From assembly GCA_010015745.1 (NCBI GenBank), contig ML978154.1, positions 396,668 through 460,667 of the forward strand: a stretch of 64,000 nt of DNA. Direction: 5' to 3'. The stretch is from Setomelanomma holmii (taxonomy: Eukaryota; Ascomycota; Dothideomycetes; Pleosporales; Phaeosphaeriaceae). Both the position numbers and the translations under genes were made by a program. The notes under the pieces were generated by a model. That model saw nothing but the letters and a program-made list of their open reading frames with translations, was not told the DNA's origin and did not search any database. Shown piece by piece: positions 11,356-22,547 of this stretch; position 1 is the first letter of the stretch; each line of letters begins with the position of its first letter.

Positions 11356-12499
11356 GGTGGCGGGTTGCGATCTCGAGGTATGGTCGTTGGGTTGCGGGCC
11401 GTCAATTACTGGATATAACGGTAATTATTCGTAAGTCTTGTCAGGTCGTAATTTATACAGTCGTGAAGATGTGACGTGGTACAAGTAGGCGGGCGAGCAT
11501 GTATGCGGCAGCTGCGAGCTTCAGCATGAGCTGTGAAAGTCAAGCAGCCTGCTGCGGGCGAATCAATGCGTCACTTCCGCAGCTTTGGGGACGAACGTAT
11601 GTGCAGGATGAGCGTGTGTGATTAGTGTTGCATCAAGCCAGCGATAGATTTGACGCAGACAGGGAGAGTCTGGTAGTCGCCTTCCACCGAGTTCCACCTC
11701 GGTCCAGCGACGGAGGTGATGAGGCGGAAGGTGAGGTAAGTCAGCACCGCCGCATCCATAGGGCTGAGGGCCTAGCGCCAATAGTGCCATCATCGCCGCA
11801 GTGGCGCCTTGACCATCTCAACACTATCCCTCTCGTCATGCAGAAGTCAACTCGCCGGCCCATCAAATGTATTTGCACCGGATGCGCAGCTATTTAGTGC
11901 AGTGCCGTGCCACGGTGCATACGTACGGTGCTAACTAGCGGTGCCCTGCGTTCCAGCTCACAGCGTAAAATACAGCACGTCGCGTATGTCCGCAAATGTC
12001 CGAGTTTCTTCACTGTATCGCACTCGAGCGTATTTCGCATTCGAGGAAGCTTGGACGTCCTCAAAATGCTTTCTTGCTCACAGTGGCTACCAACAGAAGG
12101 CCTCGAAGTTATGCAGGGCCCTGTAAAGAGTCAATCTTGAGGAGCCTTGGCTGGTACGGAGCACCAACTGTTGCGTGGCTTAGTGCAGTCCGTCTGGTCG
12201 TGAACCACATTGCAACATAACATGCTCATGAGAGATGCGCGCTGGGAATTGTTCCTTGGTTATTAACGAAATATGTGCTGCGATCATGGCCCAGTTCGCA
12301 AACGCTATTTTTTAACACGAGATATGGTACCGTGGTATCGTCTCTTTCTTTTCATTTATCTCCAAATCTCAGTCGAGTCAAATAATCTTCACTTAAACAA
12401 GTTCTTTTCCTTGCGCACATCTCAAGTTCAAACTTCACAGAACCCAAATCACAAAACCTCTTCCACTTCACCACTATCTTAACCCAAACCGACCCAAAA
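11356..12499. other. Divergent promoter interval
   Basis: Separates the HECT gene (-) from the small membrane protein gene (+), so it carries both promoters. The last 100 bp before the + strand ATG is C/T-rich with an AACCCAAACC-like leader, common in fungal 5' untranslated regions. No gene is recognised. Confidence 0.45.
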
Positions 12500-13012
12500 A
12501 TGCACCGCCTTTCATTCGAACCACCACCACCCTACATCGCCTCCGACCCCTCCCCCTCCTACACCTCAGACCCTGAACCACCAACACCACCGCGAAGAAC
12601 AGACTGGGCCACCGATCTTGAAGCCTATCGTCCACCCCGACCTATTCACGCACCACCACGCACATACGTGCCCACCAGAGCGCCAACCATCGCGATATCG
12701 CACAATTTCGGCGGTCAGTCAATAAATCTGACTAGCCTCACACGTCCTCGCCGCGCCCAAGATGAAGAAGAAGACTACGGCATTTCGTCTTCGCGCTCAC
12801 GCGCCCATGGACGCCGGGCTGGTCAGCATATACGAAGGGGAACTGGCTTGACCGGCGGAGAGTGTTGTTGTTTGATCTTCTTGCTTGTGGTGGTTGTTGC
12901 TGTTGCTGTTCCGCTTGTGGTCGTGCTGAATAGAGGGGGAATTACGTGGGATAGGTCGGATTGTGTGGGGCATCTGAATGGTTTCTGTATCGGGAGACTT
13001 GGGGGTGAGTAG
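12500..13012 (+). CDS. Small proline-rich single-span membrane protein, function unknown
   Basis: Predicted 170 aa, single exon, ATG preceded by AAAA. Residues 1-65 are rich in Pro, Ser and Thr (PPPPYIASDP). Residues 85-115 are charged, with Arg/His clusters. A hydrophobic span of about 25 residues (ECCCLIFLLVVVVAVAVPLV) lies near 120-145, followed by a short tail with two cysteines. The three cysteines just before the span are candidates for acylation. The layout fits a tail-anchored or type II small membrane protein. I do not recognise the family. It faces a second small membrane protein gene convergently. Confidence 0.65.
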   Translation: MHRLSFEPPPPYIASDPSPSYTSDPEPPTPPRRTDWATDLEAYRPPRPIHAPPRTYVPTRAPTIAISHNFGGQSINLTSLTRPRRAQDEEEDYGISSSRSRAHGRRAGQHIRRGTGLTGGECCCLIFLLVVVVAVAVPLVVVLNRGGITWDRSDCVGHLNGFCIGRLGGE

Positions 13013-13238
13013 TGGGCTGGGACTGGAAGGGTGGTCGGAGATGTGGATAGGTCATGGCTAACGTGTCTGGAGTTCCGAACGTAGGATGTCGATGTATACG
13101 TTAAGATTACATAAGGAAAGCCACGGGATATACCGACCTGGCTGGCTTCAATGCAGTTTGTAAAAGTCCAAGCAAGACACCAAGCCGTGACGAATACACC
13201 GGCGCTCCATCATCTCGACGGTGCCAGCAATGCAGCAT

Positions 13239-13822
13239 TCACACCCCATCCATCCCCGTCCCATTGCCCTCCACACCGCCCATCGTCAACCCGCCCAGCC
13301 CGCCATCACCAGTGCCCCAATCCAATTCCACAACAACCCCCATCCTCAAGCTCCCAACATATGCATAAAGCGCGGTGACTTGACCCTTCAACATCTCCAC
13401 CGTCTCCTTCGTCTTGCCCATATCGATCTTGACGTCCTTAATCTGTCTTAATGAGCTAGGGAACACGCTCTCCATGAGCACGAATGCGCCGAAAATAAAT
13501 AACAGCCAGGATAGAAGAACGAAGCATATAACTGCGCAGGCGCGGAGCTTTTGTTTGCGGATGCTTTGGTGCAGGAGTCTTGGGACTCGAGATCGCTAAT
13601 AGCTGGGGAGCGAGTGGTGGCGATGGTGTTGTTCCCCGGTGAGGTTGAGGTTTGAAGGCGGTGGGCGTCGGAGAAGGGGTTGTTCGATACGAGGCTGGCG
13701 GTAGGCTTCTCTATGAAGGCTGGCGGCGGGGCCTCATGGTTCTCAGAGTCATTCTTCCATGATAAGCGACGTGTGGGTGTGTCAGTGCTGGTTGTGATGG
13801 CGGTGGACTCTGTTATGGCCAT
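13239..13822 (-). CDS. Small single-span membrane protein, spliced or frameshifted
   Basis: The N-terminal frame (MAITESTAITTSTDTPTRRL) and the downstream frame with a membrane span (ICFVLLSWLLFIFGAFVL) are out of register. A GT-AG intron at 13596-13690 (donor GTATCG in phase 0, acceptor TATTAG) joins exon 13691-13822 to exon 13239-13595 and gives 162 aa. The intron would remove an open segment containing NNPFSDAHR, which itself looks protein-like, so a single-base indel is the alternative. After the span comes a coiled-coil-like stretch (IKDVKIDMGKTKETVEMLKG) and a Gly-rich end. Function unknown. Confidence 0.5.
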
Positions 13823-14636
13823 TGCTGATGCTTAGTCCGAATGGGCAGAACTTCACACCCAGGGAGATTGGTTCTTTAGAAACGAGAAGTGCCCGATGCT
13901 GTGTACTTGTGTTCCCTGCCAGGGCGAGTAGCGACGCGTCGAGGTGGTGAAGCGATGTAAGGAAGCATGACTATTGTGTATGCTCAAGCATTCCTGAAGC
14001 TTCGCATGACGAATTCCGACAGTAATAGGTTCTCACAACCTACATAATCCCTACATAGGGGTGTTAATGGCGATTTTGGTACCGTGGCTTCGACTGCCGT
14101 GTCTCGACTCCCGTGTCTTGTCGTAGTATGTCGATTGGGCTTCGCATGGAGCAATTCAGAGCCTCTGAGCCAAACAGGTAAGTTCAAAAACTGTAGCTAC
14201 ACCTACAATGCTGATTAGAAAACGCGTTACGCTGGAACACTCCCCCATTGCAGAAGACTAGAGATGATGATCGTGTTGAGTTTGAGCATTCGTCGTCGCA
14301 AGGCTGTCCGGGCTCCCGAACTCTACAGTGGAGGGTGATATTGACTCCCAGCCACACTCTTGCTTGTCTCAGACATGGGGTATAATGAAATGCCCAAGAT
14401 TAGCTTCGTGACCCAGTTGTATCTTTGGAGCCTGCAGCCGATTGGCCTTGGGCGGTTGCGTGTTTCAGCCTTGCACGTGCCTGCATGGAGGACGTTGCCG
14501 CTGAGCCACCTGCAGCTTCGCGATTCCTGCGCTGCGTGGGTAAGCCTGGGTCTGAAGGTGTTTCCTTCACCACAAAAGTCTAAAAGCCATTGGCGAAGAA
14601 TACTTTGTCGGCGCGTTCAGTGCTGTTGGCGAAAGG
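13823..14636. other. Intergenic
   Basis: About 800 bp between the small membrane protein gene (-) and the decayed HET gene (+). No gene is supported; a 96-codon open frame at the right end has no recognisable features. Confidence 0.4.
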
Positions 14637-16070
14637 ATGGCAGGCGCTGACGTCAAGTTCGTGCATGAGCCTCTCGACAACTCACGGCAACAGAATCGAC
14701 TCATCTCCATCTTCCCCGAATCCTGCGCCGACATCAGATGCGAATTGAAGAATGCCTATCTGGACGATGATACCACTCCAGACTACCGAGCCCTCTCCTA
14801 TGAGTGGGGACCGCCCAAACCGCTGAAGCGCATAATCGTCAACGACAGATTCCTGCACGTGCGGCTGAACCTGTACAACTGCTTGAAAACATTCAGAGCA
14901 CGACTGTGAAAATACAAGAGCGATGGTGCCTTCGACGACGAGTCACAGTGGCTTTGGGTTGATCAGATATGCATGGATAAAACGGTAATCAAGGAGCGCA
15001 ATCACCAGGTCAAGATGATGTCCGACGTCTATCGACAGACAACTTCTGTTTACGTATGGTTGGGGCTATGCAAATCCCGGAAAAGAAAACGCGATCAGGT
15101 CAGAGAACTGGATCATGTGTGCGGCTCCACTACGAAGGTTCTCGATCGCCCTTCTTGTCTATCTGTTCACGCGGAATGCATCTTGTGCAACACATACTGG
15201 CAGAGGCTGTGGATTGTGCAGGAAATCATGTTGGCCTGATACATCTACTTCATCTGCGGACAATGTCTGTTATCGTGGGACGACTGGAAAACAGTATGCC
15301 ACCGGAACTGCAACCCCGATCTAGACTTTATATCCAAGCCGATATCAATGGTGCGCCAACTGGCGTGGCTTGCAGAACATGCACTTTCCGCCAAAACTTA
15401 CACGTATACTAGTCTACTCAAGACTTTCAGCACTAGCCAGTGCCAAGATCCGAGAGATAAGGTGTACGGCTTGCAAGGTTTACTCACACCTAATGCAAGG
15501 ACAAAAATTGATTATGCACAAAGCACCGAAGCCGTCTTCTATGGCGCGGTCCAGCTGTTGCGAAAGGACGTACCTCCTGTCGATCTAGCGCAATTTGAGG
15601 AACAACTCCATGCCTTTACATGCCAGCTATTTCGCCAAATTGCCTTAGAGCACGCTATTTCGATGTTGGCTGCCGAAGCAGCAATCTTGGTCAACGTGCC
15701 ACTAGTCAAAGACATAGTGCAGCTTGGAAGTGAAATGGAATTGGACACGCAACAGCTATTCGCGGCATGGATCATAGAATCGGACTTGCGCAAGATACAG
15801 TGCCAGTGGAAAAAGATTTTCGAGTATTACAAGCACAAGCGAAAACCAGCTCTTGCTAAGGACCACCACCACGAGAAACAGGACTCGACCCCCAACAACC
15901 GAATCAGAGCTGAGGGCAATCAGACGCCCTCGCTGGAGGACTTGACTACACCCCTATGCTTCCTGTACAATGAGGTTGCATTCTTCACTAGGAAATTCTT
16001 AGTTGATATAACGCAGCCGCAGTGGAGTTACCGCGTGGTAGGCCGATTACTCTCGCAGCATGAAAAATGA
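14637..16070 (+). pseudogene. HET-domain gene with two in-frame stops
   Basis: One continuous frame of 477 sense codons interrupted by TGA at 14907-14909 and TGA at 15237-15239. Typical HET blocks stand on both sides of the stops: YRALSYEWG, LWVDQICMD, MMSDVYRQTTSVYVWLG, YWQRLWIVQE and CQDPRDKVYGLQGL. The spacing between blocks is normal, so the stops are substitutions rather than introns. HET-domain proteins take part in heterokaryon incompatibility and related cell-death responses in filamentous ascomycetes. The product as it stands would be a 90-residue fragment. The C-terminal part after about 15500 is not recognisable and may be shortened. A second broken HET gene lies on the other side of the cutinase gene. 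Confidence 0.8.
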
Positions 16071-16519
16071 CTAAACAAAACAGGTTGATCGTGGTAATGA
16101 AGCCAGGAACCGGCAGACATGGTGCTCATCGCCCCAGTAACCATACACCATCCTGGATTTCGACAGTCCTATCTCTGTGTAGGTTTTCATCTGCGGTGTG
16201 CGGTGCCTCGGTTCTGATTACAAACAGGAAGTATCAAGCACTACTTGTTCGAATCTTGGATCGTGTCGTAATCGAGGATATGAAGCCATTTTGTGATGGT
16301 CTGTATGAATCAATTATGCACACAACGCGATAACCTTGGGCAGCTTGCAAGGCCGAATGACAACCTGAACAAAACGGTGGCAAGGACCGAGCATGACATC
16401 CACACTATGGGAGCTACGCTTCTGGGAGAAGTCTGGTCCTGTTTGCAAATGTGCCTTTAGCGCTGACGGACTTTTTTCGGCGTAGCTACGAAGATGCTAT
16501 GGTACATAGTACACTACCA
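16071..16519. other. Intergenic, possible tail of the HET relic
   Basis: About 450 bp between two convergent genes. An 88-codon frame at 16067-16333 overlaps the HET stop and could be an out-of-frame remnant of its C-terminus, but I cannot support this by any motif. Confidence 0.3.
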
Positions 16520-17463
16520 TTACTCATTCGCCTTCTGCACCACAAACTGCGCAGCGGTAGAAGCATCTTCAGCGTATGTCAAGTGATCCACAGTGATGAA
16601 GCCACCTGAACACACAGCATCATTCTCATGGCAGATGATCAAAGTCTTGTTGTCAGCGCCCGTAATAGGATTTGGGTTACCAGGGTCGCCGAAGGTGACT
16701 ACTGAGTTGACTTTGGCCATCGTAGCTGCAGGAAGAGAACTTGCAGTGCTGCGAACCACCAGCGCTCCCTGTGAATAGCCAGACATGACAACCTTGGTAT
16801 TGGGGCAAGTGTCGAAAGCCTGATTGATGAATGCGGTCCTGAGAGCAAAAAGTCAGCCCTAAGTTGTATCTCAGGCCGCTATATGCCAACTCGCAGAGTA
16901 TGAACCGAAAGAAGAATTACTCACATGCTCGGCACTCCATCTGTCCCATTCCGATTAAACCCAGCAAACGTCGCAGGATACTCCACACCCTGAACAGCAA
17001 GACTCTTACTTCCCAACTGCTCTTTCAACGCATCGAAGAACGGCGGTCCAGCAAACAGTCCAACATTCCCAGGCTCCGTGGTGCCGCGCGCGAATACGAC
17101 CGTCACATCTGCGCACGGGGCATTGCTTGCTAGGTCGTCTCTCGTGGTATCGGTGCCAGTTGCATCGGCAAGGACTTGCGATAGTGGAGTCAGGACAAGA
17201 CCAACGGCGTCGAGTGCTGCTGCGCCTTGTGGGAGAGTGCTAATCAATCTTAGATACTCGTTGAGTGGGCCGGACGGGAACGAAGCGAGAGCGTCGGGGA
17301 TGTCTTGTCGTGGGCTAAGGTTCAGATTGGCTTCCTGGCTGGTCGTGTGGACGTTAGTGGTAGAGGTTGGTAGACCATGGCCGAGGTCAATTGACTGTAG
17401 TGCAAAGGCTCCCAAGAGAAGCTTGAGCGATGGGGTGGTGTAGCTGCCTCGGGTTCGATACAT
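16520..17463 (-). CDS. Cutinase-family serine esterase, secreted
   Basis: Two exons, 16925-17463 and 16520-16838, separated by an 86-nt intron (GTGAGT, CTCAG), give 285 aa. The N-terminus has a basic start and hydrophobic segment (LKLLLGAFALQSIDLGHG) consistent with a signal peptide. The cutinase fold signatures are present: CADVTVVFARGTTEPG with the oxyanion region, nucleophile GYSQG (Ser about 202), Asp about 253 in NDAVCSGG, and His about 265 in VDHLTYAED. The paired cysteines match the usual disulfides. Family members hydrolyse cutin or other acyl esters outside the cell; which substrate applies here cannot be read from sequence. About 60 extra residues separate the signal peptide from the catalytic domain. 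The gene is intact although both neighbours are decayed. Confidence 0.92.
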
Positions 17464-18179
17464 GGCGCAAGCGACTTTCCTTTCGGAAGTAGTTAAAGGA
17501 TTCTCTCTTCTTCTTATGTGCTTATAGCTGTCAAAGATGGTCGAGAAGATGGTGCCCCTGAAGCTTTCGTAGGTCTTTCATTGCGCAGGCCATCTGAGGA
17601 CTATATGAAGACTGAATAGCTCACATGCTTGTGGAAACAAGATTTCAAGAATGAAGCTTGAAGTAGCAGCCACCTCCGCAGTGATGTGCGTCTGGTCGGT
17701 TTGATGTGACCGATAGCCTTGTTGTCGTTGTTTGTTTGCGGAGGTATGATCAAGCGCGACCCAGTACGATGGAAGCTCTTGGTATGCTGCCGATCCCTGC
17801 CCAGTTGCTCCCCCAAACCATGACTTGCCGAGGCAGGAACGCAGCGGTGTTTCGAACGTGGCTAGGTAAAGTGCCGAAAGTCGAGTACTCGAAGCAAACG
17901 CTGCAAATGCCAGCGTATGCAGGTAAAGGCTGCTGCAATGATCTGCGAGGCTTACCACCAGTACGGCTTGGCTCGTGACGGGAGGTTCCGCCGACGACCA
18001 CTCGCGGCAGTGAAACGGGCATGGATGTCTCCTTCTGAGACTTTCAGCATCCTAGATGAGATGTGATTATTCACTGAATCGTGCGTGCCGGCCTTGCTTC
18101 ATGAGGACTACTCCGCATCAGGAGACCAAGGACCACGTATCCTTTGCAGGGTCTGACCCAATGTGTTCGAAGGTGCGCA
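17464..18179. other. Cutinase upstream region
   Basis: About 700 bp holding the cutinase promoter and the downstream side of the second HET relic. Open frames on both strands are short and without recognisable domains. No specific regulator site is claimed. Confidence 0.4.
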
Positions 18180-20103
18180 TCAGGCCAGAATGAATCGTTG
18201 GACTTGTTGCGGTGCAGCATCTGGGTTCGCCTTCCACCTCTTCTCGGTCTCCCATTCACCGACACCACCGAAGTATGTATTGTCGACGAAGAAATAGTGG
18301 TGTCTATGCGGACGGAGCACGACCGGCCACCTTGCGCCTCCTAGCAAGACTACAATATCTCCTAATTGCATCGCCATTGGACCCAATCCAAAGCCGCGTT
18401 CAGACGTGGTGAAGAGCTTGTGACATTTCAGACTGGTCGTACACACTGGAAAGCATATTCGGGCGTTGCCGGTACTATCTCCATGTCCTGCTTCTCGTCT
18501 ATGGGGTCAAAACCATGTACTGCGACAAAGCTGGCACTGAGCGACTTTAACATATCTTTCGTTTCAGTCGTCGGCTCTCTTTCTTGCTTACGAGATGGAG
18601 GATGCGTCAGCATTGGCAACAGTTGGTGTGCCCGAGGTGGCCGATCCGACCAAGAAGATCCAGGATCAATCGCATAAGAAATGAGACACACAATGAATGC
18701 ATAATTCTGTTTCAAGGTCGTACCGTACGAGTGTGCCATTGGTAGTCTGCCTGTTACGAGATGTGAGAGAAGAATAGACTTGGTAGCTCTTTTGTCCTTG
18801 ACATACTCTGACCAGAACGTGGCAATCCCGCACAGAGTTTGCGTCAAGGAGTCCATCCCAACACGACGCTGCGGAAGAGATGATACTGTCCCCAGAGTGA
18901 AGCCGCGTACGAGGATAATTCTTACATCCTGGCCAATCACGGGAGACGAGTTCCTGGGAAGACCTTCCACCGGATAGCCGTGTGGAAATCGTCTAGAGTT
19001 GAAGAGAAGTGGAGGTTGCGAAAGATCGGGAATCCACGACGGGAGTTTTGCTGTGGTCGGATCCCATAACAGATCGTGACTGACCACAGGCCATAGTGCA
19101 TGAAGAACGCCTCTCTGCACACAGATACGGGCAAAGTCTGTGTAGACCTCCCAACAATCCTCACGTAATCAGGCAGTATTGATCCGCCCATATGTGATCT
19201 GGGCATGTCGTAGGACTCGTTGTATGGCAGCCCAATCACAGCATAGAGCCGATCGCGATTGTCTGTGCATTGCAATCCTCTGGTCCATTGCAACACATGC
19301 ATGACATTCTAAGCTTTCCGAGATGCTTTCATCCATCCTATCTAACTCGAATTTGTGTTATTGACCACGAAGTTGTACAGCCATACGTATGTCTCAAGCT
19401 CTGCGAAGTCGACTTCTTCATCACCCCATACTAGCATCGCCTGCTTTGCGTTGACTACCTCTTGTACAACCTAGGAAACGAATTTAGTATTAGATCAGGT
19501 GCACTGCTTGAATTGCAAGTTGCACTCTCACTCAGAGCCTCTTAGACCAACCGAGCTTTAATATTGTGCCTAAGTGAGCAACGACGACATCGAAATCCAG
19601 CAAAGTCGGGCTTGAAATAGACCCGAGAGCACAGGCAGCTTCACTAGCCACATCATTGCCCAGCCAAATGACGACTACTGCCGCCTGTTCATATGTTGTG
19701 CCCATACGCAGGACCTGTGCCGAACGTTCTTTCGAGTCCCCTTGATTGATGCAGGCTACGTCTACCCATATTCTTCTGCTGCGTTGTGGGTATCGGAGAC
19801 GGCGCAAAGCATCGTTCAAGCTCTCCGTGATAAGCAAGATTCCATTCTCAAGCGCGAGAAGGAACTCGAAGTTTGGTAATCCCCAAACGTAACTCAAAGC
19901 CTCATAATGACCCTGACACAAACGAAAGGCCCCATGATACGAAGGTACATATGGTTAAGAGAGGAGAGGTCTGCAGCGTTTATCGATTGTTGGATGAGCT
20001 CGCCTCTAAGATCGTCGTCTTTATCGCCGGGAAAGAGATTCAAGACGCGAATCGTGTCGGCGGACTCCAAGGGACGATATACATACGCTTCGCTCGCGGC
20101 CAT
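18180..20103 (-). pseudogene. Second HET-domain gene, multiply disrupted
   Basis: Reading leftwards, the HET blocks are spread over several frames: VYRPLESADTIRVLNLFPGD (20103 on), HYEALSYVWG and IWVDVACINQ (to 19532), LYAVIGLPY (19303 on), TDFARICVQRGVLHALWPV with LPSWIPDLS, and GFGLGPMAMQLGDIVVLLGG at the end. Visible lesions: a frame change between 19954 and 19894; TGA at 19532-19534 where the family has Trp, directly before a normal GTGAGA donor; a one-base loss in a G run at 19150-19152; and a frame change near 18430-18446. Introns at 19472-19531 and 19309-19386 are still recognisable. The gene once encoded a roughly 600-aa HET protein. It is a separate gene from the 14.6-kb relic, since the conserved blocks differ in detail. 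Confidence 0.75.
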
Positions 20104-20938
20104 GGCTTGAGAAACGATGGTGGTAGGATGCTGTGATAAGAGGTTTTGGCGTTGCTGCTTGTGCCTTCAGCCTTGCAGCTTCGTCATAGATCTCAGCTGC
20201 ACGTGAGATGAGCCAAGACGCAGCCTGATGCTGTCGCGAATCATATTGACCAGAAGGAAGCGTAACTTCTGTCCCACTTTCTGATGTCTCCGTAGATCAG
20301 ATCCCACTGATGATGCCTGGAGTCGCAAAGGTGATGAGTAGCCAGCACCAGTCCTGGAGAGCCTGTGGCTTGTCGATTTCGAACGAAGAACGTGGAAAGA
20401 ACTTTGCTGGGCCTTATTTGTGATCTCCAGATAAGCATATCGCAAATGACATGGATCAGCTGCAGACGCAGATATCATGCTTCCGGCGTTCAGTGTGTGG
20501 GGGTTCGCTTCGGGCAGTGTTTCATCCATGTGAAGATGATTGATGGCCAGTCACGACGACCAACGGACTTCCAAGGCTTTCGAGAATCAGGCAGTTCTCA
20601 AGGTGAGTCTGCTGATGTCAATCCCAGAGGAAAGTGCCCACTATGCAGGTAGTAGCAAATAGCACTCGGAGTTGATCGCAGCACGTTGCAGCGCTTATTG
20701 GCCTTCGGCAATCTTGGACCCTGGCCGTTTCAACGGTTCTGGCTGGCGCGAGCCTCAACAACCGCACACTTTCACATGCTTCGACATCATTTCTCAGGCA
20801 GTGCGCTTTGATCTCTATCAGCAGCATGGGTTCGGCCTGTGGCGGCATTCAGCATGCGATTATCGTCTTTTTGTTCCTTCCTTCCGCAATGCTTTCGTCC
20901 AGCTTGTATCTCTGTCCGCTTGCGGTCCCTTGAGTGTA
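20104..20938. other. Intergenic, divergent promoters
   Basis: About 830 bp between the HET relic (-) and the unknown membrane protein gene (+). Open frames exist but none shows a domain. The right end is open in frame with the next gene but lacks an earlier ATG that would extend it convincingly. Confidence 0.4.
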
Positions 20939-22017
20939 ATGAACCAGTACCAAACCTTTGACTTCTTCACCGCCAACGAGATGCTGGAGTTTGGGCAGAG
21001 TGATACTGGCGTACCAGAAACCATGATGGACCTCAGTCTGCATGAAGGGAACGAGAGCAAGCGTTCCAGTATGCTCTACCAGGTCCTTCCAGCAGTGGTG
21101 CAGAGCCGTATACCTTCCTTCCGCCGCTCCATCAGCACATACCGCAGACGAGGACTGCACAGTAAGAGCAGCTCAGTCATCGAGATGTCACGACCCAGCA
21201 CGCCTCCGCCTGACTATACCTCGAGACCTGGCAGTGGGTACTCTACACCCAACAGCCAGATATCGAACGCCAGCGACTCAGTCTTCGACAACGACGATGC
21301 AAGTTCCGACATGGCATCGAGCACAGCTTCAGCTCCACCACCAGCGGTCCTCATATACGAGACCATAACGGGTATCATTTGGCCACGAGCTAGACATGGT
21401 ACGCTTCTTTGAATTATCGTATACCAGATGCCTGACTAGACTCAGCATGGCAACTTCTGAGGCTTGCCCACGCGCACGCAACCACGCAGCCACCCGATGA
21501 CGATGCCATGGCCACTGTCATCCGCACGGAATACATTTACGGCACAAGACTGCTCCTCCAAGCTCTCCCAAACAACCTGACGCCAGACGAGATACGCGAT
21601 CTCCGAGCAGCCGTACCGCCCATAATCCTCGATGCACAGGCTGCTCAGCCTCTTGCTGTCACTGGCGGACAAGGCGTGCACGTCGCTCGACAACCATCTG
21701 AAAGTCTAGCCTGGCGTGCTGCAGCGTGGCTTGTCTTCAAGCTCCTCGTCATCATCCAGGTTCTTCTTCCATACATTGGTTTGTTCATGAGGAAAGTGGC
21801 TGATTTCGACAACGAGCATCAGATATCGAGGCGCTTGGTGGCTACAAGCGTCAACACAGCGGACTATCTCGGGCGTCAGGGCTTCAGAGCCAGTCAGGCT
21901 GTCGTACTGATGCACGATGGGGCTGTCCGAGATGCTGTGTATAACGGCGCGGTGTACTATGCAGGGCAAATCGCTGGAGGCATGCAGGAAGGCGTGCAGA
22001 GAGCATTGCAGTCATGA
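20939..22017 (+). CDS. Unknown conserved-looking membrane-associated protein
   Basis: Exons 20939-21398 and 21446-22017, joined across a 47-nt intron (GTACGC donor, CTCAG acceptor), give 343 aa. Residues 1-80 are mixed; 80-140 form a Ser/Thr/Pro-rich linker (RPSTPPPDYTSRPGSGYSTP). The second half is ordered: ITGIIWPRARHAWQLLRLAH runs across the splice junction, TEYIYGTRLLLQALP follows, and one long hydrophobic helix (AWLVFKLLVIIQVLLPYIGL) lies near residues 250-275. The end is Gly/Ala-rich. I do not recognise the family. The frame preserved through the splice and the ordered C-terminal half argue for a real gene. Confidence 0.65.
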
Positions 22018-22547
22018 GATAGCGGGTATACCCTCGGAGTTTTTTGTAATCGACGAATGAAAGTCTCAACATCAGTCGAAGCCATACAGCCTCTACTATG
22101 CCATGCGTTTGAGACGTGTGCAATCGTGGTACACGGCCAGTTTCTTGGACCATTTTATGTACTGATTAAAACCCCAACGCTGACTAGACTGGTGCAGATG
22201 AAGGCCTATGCAATGGCTGTATACCCTCAACGCATCATCTCCCCATCGTTGAGCGAATCTAAAAGACGCTGAAGCCATACAGCCACCATCAACAGAGTTG
22301 TTGGGTGGTAAGAGATACATGCACGAGATCTGCTTATCTTAGCGGCGAGTGGTGGTGCGGACTCCCTAGCGCAAAAGTTCGGGCACGTCCTCCGAAAAGT
22401 TTCTGGTGCTTCGCGCTCCAGCAACACCACCCATCAATAGCCACTCATTCATCCCAAGTCGCCAATTATACTCGGCGCTCTCATACCGGAACCATCTCTT
22501 GGGTGTTGTAGTACTACGTCCTCGCATTTCGATTCCATATACCCATT
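22018..22547. other. Promoter region of the DEAD-box gene
   Basis: About 530 bp between two same-strand genes. It should contain the terminator of the upstream gene and the promoter of the helicase gene. No gene is seen. Confidence 0.4.
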
